From Callorhinus ursinus (taxonomy: Eukaryota; Chordata; Mammalia; Carnivora; Otariidae): 64,000 nt of DNA. Position numbers and translations under genes: made by a program. Of this stretch, positions 23,725 to 35,390 are shown piece by piece. A model generated the notes under the pieces. The model was given only the letters and a program-made list of their open reading frames with translations. It made no database searches and had not been told where the DNA came from. How positions within the stretch are numbered: position 1 is the stretch's first letter; the number at the start of each line of letters is the position of its first letter. The stretch lies in assembly GCF_003265705.1 (NCBI RefSeq), contig NW_020312827.1:15654154-15718153 (forward strand), in the 5' to 3' direction.

Positions 23725-24170
23725 ATATAACAGTTAATAGCATGAATCCTAGAGTCAAGTATTTGCTGCTTGCTAATTGACCATGGCTAAGTTTTTTAGC
23801 TTTCTTCTGCCTCAGTTTCCTCAATTGTAAAGTGGGATAATAGTACAACTATTATTAAGAAGACTAAGGAAGTAGGGGTGTCTGGGTGGCTCAGTCAGTT
23901 AAACATCTGCCTTCAGCCCAGGTCATTATCCAGGGGGCCTGGGATGGAGCTCCATGTCAGGCTCCCCCTAAGCAGGGAGTCTGCTTCTCCCTTTCTCTCT
24001 GCTTCTCTCCCCCTACTTGGGCTTACTCTCTCTTTCTCTCTCTCAAATAAATAAAATGTTAAAAAAAAAAAGAAGACTAAGGAAGTTAAGAGAAATAAAT
24101 AATTCCTGTCTGTGAAGAACTTGGAACAATACTTGGCACAAGTAAGTGCTATGAAAGTGTGTGTCAAATC
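23725..24170 (+). mobile_element. MIR SINE, split by a CAN-SINE
   Basis: The head-to-core portion at 23725-23873 reads TGAATCCTAGAGTCAAGTAT, then TTGACCATGGCTAAGTTTTT, then CTGCCTCAGTTTCCTCAATT and GTAAAGTGGGATAATAGTAC. The tail portion at 24087-24170 includes AACTTGGAACAATACTTGGC followed by AAGTAAGTGCTATGA. The two halves join cleanly once the SINE and one TSD copy are removed. Confidence 0.85.
23874..24069 (+). mobile_element. CAN-SINE with perfect 17-bp TSD inside a MIR
   Basis: Plus-oriented CAN-SINE: GGGGTGTCTGGGTGGCTCAG head, ATCTGCCTTCAGCCCAGGTC, CT-rich middle, CAAATAAATAAAATGTT and an A11 tail. The duplication AAGAAGACTAAGGAAGT is identical at 23857-23873 and 24070-24086. The B-box region is diverged (GGGATGGAGCTCC). 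Confidence 0.96.
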
Positions 24171-25020
24171 ATTAAATAATGTTCAGCCAGTGTTCATTGA
24201 ATAGCTAAGTTGTTTACTTTTTCTATAAGTACTAATTAAATTGAGAGAAAAATAAATTATGGAATATTAATAATCATCAAAATAAATAATAAACAAATGA
24301 ATAAAATAAATAATAATAAAATGTCAATACATTTTATCAGTCCTTTCCTTAAATAAAGCATAACTAACTGATTGAGCCACATCTGTAGGCACAGGCCCCT
24401 CTGAGTTGTTGAGCTGGCAGGGTGATTACCCAAGAACCCCCAATGATCACTACCGCACAGGATGATTACTTAGCATCTTTATTTCTACAGCACATTTCTA
24501 CTCAGCTTGTTGTCTTTCATATATTCAGTGATTTGATTAAACCTAATCTACCAAAGTGTAACACTGCTATTTCCATAAATACTTTATTTCTAATTCTCTG
24601 AGACCAAAATATCATTTTACTATATCCCTTCGTTGGGAACGCTCTTAATAGGGGAAAGAGACTGGTAAAAATGAATTCTGTTACTGCTGTTGTTAATGTT
24701 AAGGGCACTTATTCGCCCCAGAGTGAATTTTCATTGTAAAAAATTAAGGTTCTTAGCCTACTGACCAAGCAGAAATTTCTCTTATCTACATATTGAGTAT
24801 TTTTCAATATTTGATAAGTTTCCTCATTCTTTTTTCTGGTTTCCTCTGAAGTCATTACAGCCTAAAAATATGCTAAGATGATTGTCACCAGTGCAAAGGA
24901 TGTCAAATGCAAATAAAGCTATTTTATGTCATGTCACAAAAAAGCAAAGGTGAGGAGGAAGTCTTTTCGGAAGTTTAAGGGAAGCCAACATAGGAAAATA
25001 CGTAAAATTAATCACACTGG
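24171..25020. other. Unassigned AT-rich DNA
   Basis: Contains an AAATAAT-rich tract at 24245-24325 and the second member of the possible local duplicate at 24492-24620. No gene is seen. Confidence 0.5.
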
Positions 25021-25024
25021 CTTC

Positions 25025-25180
25025 TGGAGCATGGCATTTTGGACTTGAATTCCAGCATTACTAAATGAGAGCTTGGGTTCTGAGCCTTTATTTCCCCATC
25101 TGTAAAATGGCAATAAAAACAGTCATCACATAGGAATATCGAGGAGATTAAGAGCCTCTCTGTGTAGGAACTGGCACACA
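25025..25180 (+). mobile_element. MIR SINE
   Basis: In order: GAGCATGGCATTTTGGACTT, GAATTCCAGCATTACTAAAT, GAGCCTTTATTTCCCCATCT, GTAAAATGGCAATAAAAACA, GAGGAGATTAAGAGCC. This is clear MIR core text. Confidence 0.85.
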
Positions 25181-25224
25181 AACAGAGTTCCTACTTTAGA
25201 TAGCTGTTAAATTAATCAAGACAT

Positions 25225-25315
25225 CCAATCACCAGTTATAAGCCCCTTGAGGACAAGTACCACATACTCCATCGAACATACTGAGCACTCAATAAAATAA
25301 TCATTGATTGGCAGG
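25225..25315 (+). mobile_element. L2 LINE 3' end
   Basis: The terminal L2 signature is readable: AAGCCCCTTGAGGACAAGTA, then ACATACTGAGCACTCAATAA and AATAATCATTGATTGG. Only the last ~90 bp remain, immediately after the MIR copy. Confidence 0.65.
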
Positions 25316-25572
25316 CAAGGTAAACATCTGCTTCCAAAGAGATTACAGAATAAATCAACTGGATATATAGGCAGTTCATGCAACAGCGCTTGCCTGAGCA
25401 GTATCAACAGTGAGGAGTAGAGCTGCTGAACTGTATTCTTATTCACAGGGTGGAATCATTTCCTTCATCAAGATTAATACTCAGTATTGATTTGTATGTG
25501 CTCTGGAAAGAAAATGATGGCGGTCAATTTGCAACAATACACAATTGTGATGGAATGATCAATATCTTTTAT

Positions 25573-25764
25573 TTTTTTGTAAAGATTTTATACATTTATT
25601 TGAGAGAGAGCAAGAAAGAGAATGAACAAGGGAGGGGCAGAGGGAGAGGGAGAAGCAGACTCTCCGCTGAGCAAGGGTCCCAACACGGGGCTGGATCCCA
25701 GCATCCTGGGATCAGGACCTGAGCCGAAGGCAGGCGCTTAACGGACTGAGTCACCCAGGTGCCC
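25573..25764 (-). mobile_element. CAN-SINE, minus orientation
   Basis: TTTGTAAAGATTTTATACAT, then GA-rich sequence, GGGAGAAGCAGACTCTCC and GAGTCACCCAGGTGCCC. The TSDs are diverged: TGATCAATATCTTTTA (25556-25571) and TGATGAATATCTTTCA (25765-25780). Frames of 61-90 codons here are SINE translations. Confidence 0.94.
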
Positions 25765-25784
25765 TGATGAATATCTTTCAAACT

Positions 25785-26860
25785 CTTCTTTGAATGTGTT
25801 AATATTCCCAGTATCAGCTAATAAAGCTTGCTTTAATATTCAAAGAATTTCCTGAACTTCAGGTAGTGCAAGCAATTCTTATTAACAATATAATTTGATT
25901 TTCTTTTCCCTCTCTTAGAAAATTTAATTCCATATTGTGAAAGCCATGACCGGGTACCAGAAATCTCTGATTCTTGGCTTATTTGGATTTGCATGAAGCT
26001 CAAATTGGTTGGGCAGAGTCCTGCTTTAATAGATGCCTCCTATAGAGGAAAGTGTGTTTGTTTTATGTAAATGGAATACATTTGCTATTTTCTGTCCCTT
26101 CCACTTGCAGAGCTGGACATAACTTGAACATTATGTATATATTTCTAATTGGGAATTCCATTTTCGTTCTCTAACAAGCTGTTGTACAGAAAGTAAGTCA
26201 TGGCAAGAATGCTTTGCTTACCCTGCAGGAACAGTATTTGGAAATCTAAAAGGCTAAAGATGTGAAGAGGCCAATTATGAGGGAAGTTTTCTCCCAATCT
26301 CTCTCTCTCTGTCTTTCTCCCCCTTCATTAAAATTACCTGAAATAACATTTATAAATCTTAGAGTATGACTAAATACAGGTATCAAATATTGTCAGAGTT
26401 TTCTCTTTCTGGATATTTCTTAGGAAATTATAAAACTGGGCATAAAGCTGGGAAATGTGGCCTCTGTGGCATTCAGTTTTATTACACATTTTTTGGGGGG
26501 TCTGGCTCTTAGAATTAAATCCATACTACTACTTAATTTTTAGAAAATTAAATTTTAAAGTACTCTATAATTTTTTTTACTGCTCTATGTATTCACTTTC
26601 TGAGAACCTTGCTTTCTTCAATGTATGAAAGTTCAGGATGCTCATTGTTAGAATCTCTATTCACTTTGTTATTTAAACAATGTTTGGCAATAAAAAGTGA
26701 ATTTAGATAAAATAATAAGTACAATTCTAAACATTTAAACTGGAAATTAGACACGAAAGCCACTTATCAGTATCTCTGAGAACTGTTTGAGTAGTTTATT
26801 GATTAAAAATTTGGTAAAATTTTTTTTAAAAATTCAGGTGAATCTTCTAAATTAAAAAAA
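25785..26860. other. Unassigned DNA
   Basis: Contains a short (CT)n near 26300-26312 and a T-rich G-run segment (TTTTTTGGGGGG) near 26490. No gene or family is recognised. Confidence 0.5.
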
Positions 26861-26864
26861 ATAA

Positions 26865-27600
26865 TTTAACAATAAAAATGGAGAATTTGATCAAAAAAAT
26901 GAGCAAAAGTTCTGGACATCTTCCCAAAGAAGCAAGATGGGTAACAAATGAGACTATGAAAGGAGACTAACATCATATGTCAGTAGGGAAATGGAGAAAC
27001 GCAAATTGAAATAAGGAGATACCGCTACACCATTCTTAGAATGGCCAAAATCCCAGACCTTGACAATGCAAAATGCTGCTAAGAATGAAGAGCAAGAGGA
27101 ACTCTCATTCACTGCTAGTGGGAATGCAAAATGATACAACCACTGGAAAGACAGTTTTCCCCCAGACAATGGAATAATAATTATTATTATTATATAATGT
27201 AATATATTATTATATTATATTATTATTATTCAGCACTGAAAAGAAATGAGCTAGCAAACCATGGAAAGACATGGAGGAATCGTAAATGGGTAAATGCCGA
27301 AGTCAATCTGTAAAAGCTACATATTTTATAATTCCAGGTATATGGTATCTGGAAAAAACAGAACTATGGACATAGTAGGGAGATAAGTGGTTACCAAGAG
27401 TTATGGGGGAGGGAGGGATGAATAGATAGTGAATGGGGAATTTTTAAGGCAATAAAACTGTTCTGTATGATACTATAATGATGGATCCATATTATTGTAC
27501 AATTTTCAAAACCTGTAAAATGTACAACACCAAGAATGAATCTTAATATAAACTATACACTATGGATGACTATACACTAAGCTTCTCTATTGTCTAAAAA
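26865..27600 (+). mobile_element. Old L1M LINE 3' end
   Basis: ORF2 tail and 3'UTR text: AATGGAGAAACGCAAATTGA, ACACCATTCTTAGAATGGCC, AGGAACTCTCATTCACTGCT. The 3'UTR follows with TGGGAATGCAAAATGATACA, TAAGTGGTTACCAAGAGTTA and ACACCAAGAATGAATCTTAA. An (ATT)n/(TA)n expansion at 27172-27231 sits inside it. Confidence 0.82.
27172..27231. repeat. (ATT)n / (TA)n microsatellite inside L1
   Basis: AATAATAATTATTATTATTA passes to a TATAATGTAATATATTATTA segment. It is 60 bp with no G/C apart from one G, and it is self-complementary in parts. Confidence 0.9.
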
Positions 27601-28099
27601 TAATCTATTTTTTAAAATTATTGAAGCTCAATCTAAAATAATTTATAAAAGACAGTGGAAAGAATGAAAACTCTAAACATGATGCTGGATATGTGACGAT
27701 CTCAAAGCTCCTGCAAATAGATATAATCAATTATACATCTGCCTAATTTAAGCAAATTAAATATTCATTCATATTCTGATTTATTTGAAATTTAAGTGAA
27801 TATCAAAATAATTATTTATGCCTATTCGTGGAGAATCAAATAAGATACTGTGTCTGCCCTCTAGGATCTTGCAGTACTGGGGGAGAAACTAACCGTTAAG
27901 TAACCAGAAAGTGTCACAACTTTTATTTTAAGTGCAAATATCATTATGAAAATGTAATGGGGGAATATGCATATAGAATCTACTAGAATTGGAGTTCAGG
28001 AAACTTTACCTGGAGACTGTGACACAACTGACTTGTGACCAGTGAGAGCAAACAGCCACAGAAGGGAAATTTCAATGATTATCTCACTTCTGAATGGTA

Positions 28100-28100
28100 A

Positions 28101-28137
<37 letters not shown>
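28100..28137. repeat. (TA)n microsatellite
   Basis: AT dinucleotides for 38 bp with a single interruption (ATACAT). Frames at 28042-28285 translate this and the neighbouring GT repeat. Confidence 0.95.
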
Positions 28138-28218
28138 CTCATGCCCATCTTGGTGGACAGATCCCCAGGTAACAAATGCCCCTTCCTTATTTGGCTCTGT
28201 CTACTTCTTTCCTGCAGT

Positions 28219-28221
<3 letters not shown>

Positions 28222-28260
<39 letters not shown>
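28222..28260 (+). repeat. (GT)n microsatellite
   Basis: About 19 uninterrupted GT units, a likely length-polymorphic locus. The run of Val/Cys in the local frames is its translation. Confidence 0.96.
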
Positions 28261-30021
28261 TTGTATGTTTAAATTTCCAGAATAATCCTTCACAGAAGCA
28301 ATGAAGGACCCGTTTTCCTTCATGGGTCCTGGATGTGAGGAACTTTTGTAAATTCTTTACTTTATAACCAAGCAAGAATTAGAAATCAAGTTTTGTCTTT
28401 TTCAGAAGTTTGAATTGGACTTACACAAAGGTATCTGGGGGCAACCAGTCATAGGTGCAGAGCTTGCAAAGGATTTGAATAGCTGGATTAAAATTCCCTA
28501 AACAGATACTGTTTCTTGGACCAAAGGCAGGTCTGAACTTCATCGAAACAGTCAGTGAATGATCATCCAAAGTTGGGCAAAGGCCAGATGGTTGCTTAGT
28601 GCCTCTTTGAACTCTGGAATGAGCACCTTAGAAATATCTAAGTCATCTTTGCAAATATTTGGCCTGAATTATTTCCATTAATATAAACGGAGTGGTAGCG
28701 GCGGGATGGTACGTGTCCTAGACACCATGTTGACCCAAACACTCTTTTTTCTTTCTATAATGTCTAGTACCAAGATATCTTTTAAAACATTCACATTTAA
28801 CTTATTGACATTTCCACTTCTCTCAATTCTCCTGTTTTCACTGAGACATGCTTCATTCGCTGATGCTAGAGTAAGTAAGCTACACATTGTTTTCTCATAG
28901 CAAACCTGATCCTTTATGAGTAATATGTAAAAGGAGAACATTATGGCTTATTTGATTTGATTTGATTCTTAGTTCTTTTGAAATATAGAAATATTCTTTT
29001 CTCCACCCCATTATTTTCAGCTTTTATGTGTGTAGCCACAAGTGTTTAGATTATAATATAAAATGGCTGATAAATATGCTATTATCCAAAGTTTTGCATA
29101 ATGAGTTTAACACATTCACTTTCGAAAATATCCGTACTTAGTGTGAGCACGTGAGGCTGCCAGCATATTTCCCCTCCCCTCTGGTGGAAGTCCTGCTTTG
29201 CCTCCCACCTCAGACACATAATTAGTTGGAGCAGGTATATTATAGTGGTCTCACAACCTACATCACCAAAATCTTCTTTAAACATCATTTTAGCAAAGTA
29301 AACCCAGGAAATTCTGTTCACCTTATTTAAATGCTTGTAACTTTAGTATTTTTACAATTCTTTCAGGCTTAGCACAGATGGGATTTTTCAAATGAAAACC
29401 AGATGAAAGTAAACAGCAATCTCACCATCAAAACCTTGAGGTAAGAAGACACAAGCCTAGCTCTGTGCTGTAATAAGATCCTCTTTTGCCTTGGAAGTAT
29501 GTTTCCAATAATTGTACAGTTACCTTTCATTAGAGACTCGAATCAGCATTTTATTTTTCCTTTTATAATTTGACATGGTAAAAGGAGAAGTGGGCTTTCA
29601 AATCTCTAATCCATGTCAACCTGAGATGAAAGTTTTTAGCACTCTGCCTCTGTGGGGGTATTTGGATTTGTAGTTCATTTTACAAATCCTGTTTAACATA
29701 CAATTAAATAATAATGTAAATATGTGACATAATCTCCCCGGCTACAAACTTTCACTGACCCTGGTGATTTCCTCCCCCTGGGGTTTTAAATTTGATTTCT
29801 ATTGCCCTGCCTTCCTGAAATGTATACTCATGTCTTCTTCAATTGCAATTTACTAAATAGTCATTCAATGTGTATCTTCTTTGAAATTTATTTGCAACAA
29901 TTCTCTGCAGTACAAAGAGCCCTTCATTAGAAAGGAGTCATCCTAACTCTGTTGCCAATTTATTTTGGATTTATTTTTATTTTTTAACTATATTTATTTT
30001 TATTTTTAATTAGGTCTTTTC

Positions 30022-30205
30022 CAAGGTAACCTCTAAAATTGGTGCATATTGAAATCATGTGAGAAGTTTTAAAGCTTGAGAGCTCCTTCTGTAGGTGATC
30101 CTGTTTAACTGGACCAGGACTGGGACATGGATGTTTGCAGTTTTTAAAAATTTTTTCATATATTTTAACATGCAGCCAAAGTTAGGGATCACTGTCCTAG
30201 GTAGG
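30022..30205 (+). mobile_element. MER5A-like hAT transposon relic
   Basis: Ordered similarity to MER5A: TTGGTGCATATTGAAATCAT, then GTGAGAAGTTTTAAAGC, then TGTAGGTGATCCTGTTTAAC, then GGACATGGATGTTTGCAGTT and CCAAAGTTAGGGATCACTG near the right end. It has no coding content. Termini and the 8-bp target duplication are not resolved. Confidence 0.6.
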
Positions 30206-31700
30206 ACCCAGATTCTCTCTTCTTAAGGGGATTTGTTCTTGTAGGGTAAATGTTGGGGTCCTTCTTACATTTCCAGGAAAGTAAAGAAATTAGTTAAGAA
30301 TAGAAGGAATGTAAATTCTCTTATAGACACACCTAAATCCTGGGAGAAATCCTTAGCAGTAGTAAGTGATACTAACACCATATCCTAGTTCTAAGAGTGG
30401 GCAATTAAAACAACATATATCTTCTCTGAAACTACTCTAAGCATCTCTACATTGTAGTTCTCTGATCTTTCATCAGCATTTAGTACAAATTGTCCTGGAA
30501 TCAGAGGCCTGTGCATCTTGATCCTATCAGCCCTGCATATTGTGGGACAGTTAGGGCTGGCCTCCAACATGGCAACTATTTACACACAATAATGTGATGG
30601 TATAAGCTATTGGATACCTACAGAGTAGATCATCTCTCTGGGGCATTTATATTTTTCTCCTTCGTGGGGTTCTTCCTTCCTTCTATATATGGAGAAATCG
30701 AGGACATAGGTCTGAATCAGCTTATATAACCAGAATGGGTGGTGCAGATTTTGTTTCGTATCATTTCAGAAAATTTAAGCAGAAAGAAAACATGGCTCTC
30801 AAATTAGAAATGTTGTTATTCACCCCTGCGTTTTCTTGGATGATTATTATTCCATCCAGTGGTCTTTTACTCACATAATAGAAAGATGAAATACTATTAA
30901 TAATAGAGAGTCATGGTTTATTCTTAATAGGATGGCTAAATATTTTTATTACGAATAAGAAAGTCTTTTTAACTAATGTAGATGATATAAATTTTTAAGA
31001 ACTCTACATAGAAAAATCAGCTGTAGTGTATCTTTTATATTTTTCCATGATCCCAATAAAATAATATGCAACTAAATATTGCAAGTTATAATTCCACTAA
31101 ATCATCCTTCCGAATGTGTTCTCTCTCGCTTCCTCCTGTGACTTCTTAAATTCAAAATAAATAAGTAACCAAAAAATTTCATTTGGAACCCTTTGATGAT
31201 CTATTTTCATAAAAGTCCTTGAAAAGAGCAAAGAAATGATTTGCTGTATAGATTCAGAGGCAAGAAACTTGAGACTGTGATTATTTGTGTTCCTTTTAAT
31301 TACTTTGATACAAAAATGGAGCTAAGAAGTTCAGGCAAGTTCTAGGCAAACAGCAAATATGATTAAAAGGCAAATTAGTAGACAGAAATAAAATATGGGA
31401 ATATAATGTGTTTAATGTACCATGGCTATGGAAGATATTTGAAACCAGTGGGAAAATATGTAAATAACCTAGAGGAAGAAATACAACTTTACCTTAAAAG
31501 GGTTCACGGCGGAGATTGATGGTAAAAGTTACAATGGGGTCATATTTACACATAGAAAACATGTCAAGAAAAAACTATGACAGACAGAGGATGAAAAAAA
31601 TAAGTAAATGAAATAAGAGGACAAGTGGAAAAGTTACAGCCCCCTTTTATATCTGTCACAGCACATGTGTTTCTACCAAGGAGAAATGGGATCGAGGGAA
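30206..31700. other. Unassigned AT-rich DNA
   Basis: No family or gene is recognised in 1.5 kb. Confidence 0.5.
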
Positions 31701-31702
31701 AG

Positions 31703-32100
31703 GACGTAAGATTTAGAGTCACAGATCCAGTTTGAATTCTTTTTTTTTTTTTAAATAGTTTTTTTTTTTTAAGGTTTTATTTATTTATTTGAGAGAGAGA
31801 GAATGAGAGATAGAGAGCACGAGAAGGAAGAGGGTCAGAGGGAGAAGCAGACTCCCTGCTGAGCAAGGAGCCTGATGCGGGACTCGATCCCAGGACTCCA
31901 GGATCATGACCTGAGCCGAAGGCAGTCGCTTAACCAACTGAGCCACCCAGGCGCCCCAGTTTGAATTCTTGATCTATCACTTAGTGTATGATGCAAAGCG
32001 TATCACATTCCTGTTTATAAGACTGCATTTATAATTTTCTGTTTTTGTGGGTCATGGTAACAAATGCTATTACCCTATGTAAAGTGCTTTGCAAATTACA
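31703..32100 (+). mobile_element. MIR SINE, split by a CAN-SINE
   Basis: The head part at 31703-31741 (GTAAGATTTAGAGTCACAGA, TCCAGTTTGAATTCT) continues after the SINE at 31971-32100 (GATCTATCACTTAGTGTATG, TAAGACTGCATTTATAATTT, CTATGTAAAGTGCTTTGC). The tail-side match is moderate. Confidence 0.65.
31742..31955 (-). mobile_element. CAN-SINE with perfect 15-bp TSD and long interrupted A-tail
   Basis: Inverted CAN-SINE. The duplication CCAGTTTGAATTCTT is identical at 31727-31741 and 31956-31970. Its tail complement is unusually long: a T run from 31741, an AAATAG interruption, then about 13 more T before AAGGTTTTATTTATTTATTT. The body has GGGAGAAGCAGACTCCC and ends AGCCACCCAGGCGCC. Confidence 0.97.
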
Positions 32101-32104
32101 GAGG

Positions 32105-33385
32105 TGCTTTCAAATAAAGGTAGAACCTTACAACTCAAAGTGAGATTCTGGATTTTGACAAGATTGACAAGTTGATCAGTATTTCATATGTACATTCAAT
32201 TTGGAGACACACTGGCCTAAAAGGGGTGGAGATTGTGTAATGGGAGACATCCTTAATCTTACAGTCAACTTTAATTTAGATTGATAATGCTTGAGCAAAA
32301 TGCCCCAAATCTCTGTATCCTCTTTCTTCTCACATATAAAGCTATGAAAGGGGACTATTTTGGAGGCTTTCTGAAGTGCGCTCATGACATCTGTGTGTGA
32401 CTTGTGTGTGCAACAATCAAGTGTGAGTGAAATTTCAAATTAATTATTACTGACAGGAGTTAACTTTTGTTAATGATTCGTATTTTGCTATATGTTTGGA
32501 GTATTTATTATTCTCATCAGTCTGCCACTTGGCATGCTTCCTTGAAAGGAAAAGGTGGGATTTCCTATACCCTACAGTGTACCTGCTCCTGTCCCATCAA
32601 ATGTGAGTTGTGTTAATGCCATCGATCCCAAGTGTTCTAACAAAAAAAAAAATGGCTAAGCACTTCTGGAGATGACTGTGTTTGAATCTCCCTTAAGCTC
32701 TGAAAACAAACAAACAAACAAAGAAACAAACAGAGAAACAAACAAAAAACCTTAGTGTGTAGAAGAATTTACAAATCATGTAAGAAAATTAAACATTTGG
32801 ATTTCAACTATTTTCTTCTTAAATATCACTTTTTGAAATGCTCATTCTTTTTCTAGCTTAGGTTCCTTTCTGCTGAAAGGATATATGCTTTGTAAATAAT
32901 CAGCAGGGCTTTGTCCTTCACGGTGAGAGCTGCTATTCATGCACACTTAGAGACATCAAGCAAGAAGGCCCTTACCAGTTAGCCTCATCCATCCATTGAC
33001 TTAGCCAAACACCTGGAATTCCACAGGGCCAGCTAGGTGTGCGGCCTGTGTAGCCACACTCTCTAAGGGAGTGTGTTAGCAGCTGGCTACAGCTTGAGAG
33101 TACTTATTAAGACTGAGATACAGAAATAAGAAAATTATGAAGGGTGCCTTAAAGGATACTGGGTACTCTAACTGCACGGTGCTATTTGACTCAACACCAA
33201 GCAGGTAGAAAATACAGATAGACTATCTCTCATTGAGAAATGCTCACTAGACCATGATGCCCAATCGATAAGGGTGACATGTTGAATTGAAGTTACTCCT
33301 GCTCAGTTCATGTCCATCTCCTTCCTAACACAGCCCCATTTCTCATTTGCAGTAGACTCTGGTTTCCTTGGGTTGTCTGGGATCT
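32105..33385. other. Unassigned DNA with a (CAAA)n tract
   Basis: (CAAA)n with GAAA/GAGA interruptions at 32705-32748 and an A12 run near 32642. No gene is seen. The 69-codon minus frame at 32176-32385 has no features. Confidence 0.5.
32705..32748 (+). repeat. (CAAA)n microsatellite
   Basis: Imperfect AAAC units, as in ACAAACAAACAAACAAAGAA, for about 44 bp. Confidence 0.9.
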
Positions 33386-33398
33386 GAATGTGTATTTT

Positions 33399-33592
33399 TT
33401 TTTAAAGATTTTATTTATTTAGTTATTTGAGAGAGAGAATGAGAGAGAGAGAGCATGAGAGGGGGGAGGGTCAGAGGGAGAAGCAGACTCCCCGCTGAGC
33501 AGGGAGCCCGATGCGGGACTCAAACCCGGAACTCCAGGATCATGACCTGAGCCGAAGGCAGTCGCTTAACCAACTGAGCCACCCAGGCGCCC
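33399..33592 (-). mobile_element. CAN-SINE, minus orientation
   Basis: TTTTAAAGATTTTATTTATT, (GA)n, GGGAGAAGCAGACTCCCC and AGCCACCCAGGCGCCC. The complement of the B box is well preserved (GGACTCAAACCCGG, giving GGTTTGAGTCC). TSDs with one mismatch: AATGTGTATTTT (33387-33398) and AATGTGGATTTT (33593-33604). Confidence 0.96.
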
Positions 33593-33734
33593 AATGTGGA
33601 TTTTGACTTGGGTGCATTTTATTGATTTTTAGGTTTTCCACCTTATTCTGGACACCCCTAGTCCAAATCTGCTGACTTTCATTCAGGTTAGCTAGAGCTT
33701 TCCAATAGCTTAAAAGGTGGGAATTGAATCATTT

Positions 33735-33990
33735 AAAAACAACTTATTGGGGTATAATTTGCACACTATGGAGTTTACCTGCTTAAAATGCAGAATTCAC
33801 AGAGTCTTAGTATATTTACAGTTTTGCAGCCATCATCATAATCTAATTTTAGAACATTTTCATCATCCCCCAAAGCAGTCTTGTACCCATTAGCAATCAC
33901 TTCCCACACCACCATCTCCCAGCCCTAGGCAACCACTAATGTACTTTCTGTCTCTATAGATTTGCTTATAATTTTTGATAAATGATTTAA
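33735..33990 (-). mobile_element. Old L1M 3'UTR fragment, minus orientation
   Basis: Inverted L1M 3'UTR text: TATTGGGGTATAATTTGCAC, TTTTGCAGCCATCATCATAA, TCTAATTTTAGAACATTTTC, CAACCACTAATGTACTTTCT, GTCTCTATAGATTTGC. Only about 255 bp remain and no ORF2 sequence follows. Confidence 0.75.
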
Positions 33991-35150
33991 CTAGTCCAGA
34001 AAAAAAGTCCTTTTTTTTTCTTCAAATTGCTCACCACATGATCTCTAACATCTCAGTGTGAAGTTATTTATTTTGTATTAGGGTCTGGAATGATAGCAAT
34101 TAGAAATTTATTTTGTTGTATATGCATATTTTTCAAAGTCCAATTAGCCATTCTCAAATTATTCAGACATATTATATTTTGTTTTCTGCTGTATTTCCTA
34201 TATTTTAGCAGTGAGAGGAGGTGCATAATAGCAACACCAAGAATTCATGATTATCAATGATGCTACTTCTTTCCCATCTCTGAATATTTATTTAGTAGTA
34301 TGCACTGCTGAGACTTTCAGAAATGAAGAGCTAAACCCTGAGCCTTTCATTGGCCAGGCAAATAGTGTCTTAGATCCCACAGCTAGAATTGGTCACTGAG
34401 GAGACACCCCTTTCCAGTCATACACACTGCCAACCCTTACCAGATTATAGTTATATAGCTTTTCTGCTTGGCACAGATGAGAATCAAGACAGTATGGAAC
34501 TAAATAACTCCATCAGAGTTGAAGTGAGCACAAAGAGAAACTGATTTGGGGAGAAGGTGGGTCACACCGATATAACTATAAATTAATTTCAGTATAAAAG
34601 AATGATTTAGAGTGATCACTCTGATTCTAATAATGAATAAAATGTATTTGGGTACCCATTGTGGACATATGGGGATATTTGATTAAACGTCATCGATATA
34701 GATTTAAAAAAGAAAAAAAAGAGGCTTATTTATTGGAATTTTTTTAGGGGCTCATTTTTTGAAAGAAGCTGTCTCCAGAACTGATGGAAACATCCCCGAC
34801 TGGGCAGACCAGTGGAGCAACCTTGGAAATCTTAGAGTGAGGAACTCATAAAGGGTATCCTTAGGGTACAGGAGTCAGGATGAATACATTATAATACAGA
34901 GTCTGTGTGGTTTCTGCTTATGAGTCAAATTCCAGGGAGAGAGTGTCTGACTAGCCTAGTTCAGGTCATCACCATCACCCCGACCCACACAAGGTTTGGC
35001 TGTAGCACCTGAATCGATTGCGTCACTAGGACTATACTCAAAGACAGGTTGTGGGGACGTTCCCCAAAGCCAAAATGGGACACTGGCTCTGGAATTAGAA
35101 AAAGTAAATGTCAGACTGTTAACAGTCAACATACTATTTATTTTTCAAAA
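33991..35150. other. Unassigned DNA
   Basis: No family or gene is recognised. Confidence 0.5.
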
Positions 35151-35154
35151 TTTT

Positions 35155-35390
35155 ACATAGTACTTACTCTGATCTGGGCACTGTTCCCATCACTTTACAA
35201 GTAGTTACTTATTAAATCCTCATAATAATCTGATGCAGTAGGCACTCTTCTCATCAACTCCATTTTATAAGTCCAGGGTGGTAAAGTAACTTTTCTGAAC
35301 TCACACAGCTAATAACCGAGAGCAAGGTGAGATTGAGCAAAGTCCAGCTCCCAAGTACCTGTTCGCAATCTACCCTGTGCTAGCTCTCCC
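35155..35390 (-). mobile_element. MIR SINE, minus orientation, near full length
   Basis: Inverted MIR with tail, core and head: TACTTACTCTGATCTGGGCA, CTCATAATAATCTGATGCAG, CTCCATTTTATAAGTCCAGG, AACTCACACAGCTAATAACC, then the head near TGTTCGCAATCTACC. One of the best preserved MIRs here. Confidence 0.88.

Larger units (their letters stand above)
27605..30020. other. Unassigned DNA with two dinucleotide repeats
   Basis: Apart from the microsatellites at 28100-28137 and 28222-28260, no family is recognised. The frames at 28678-28941 (-, 87 codons) and 29082-29321 (-, 79 codons) show no domain. A T-rich stretch lies at 29965-30010. Confidence 0.5.
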
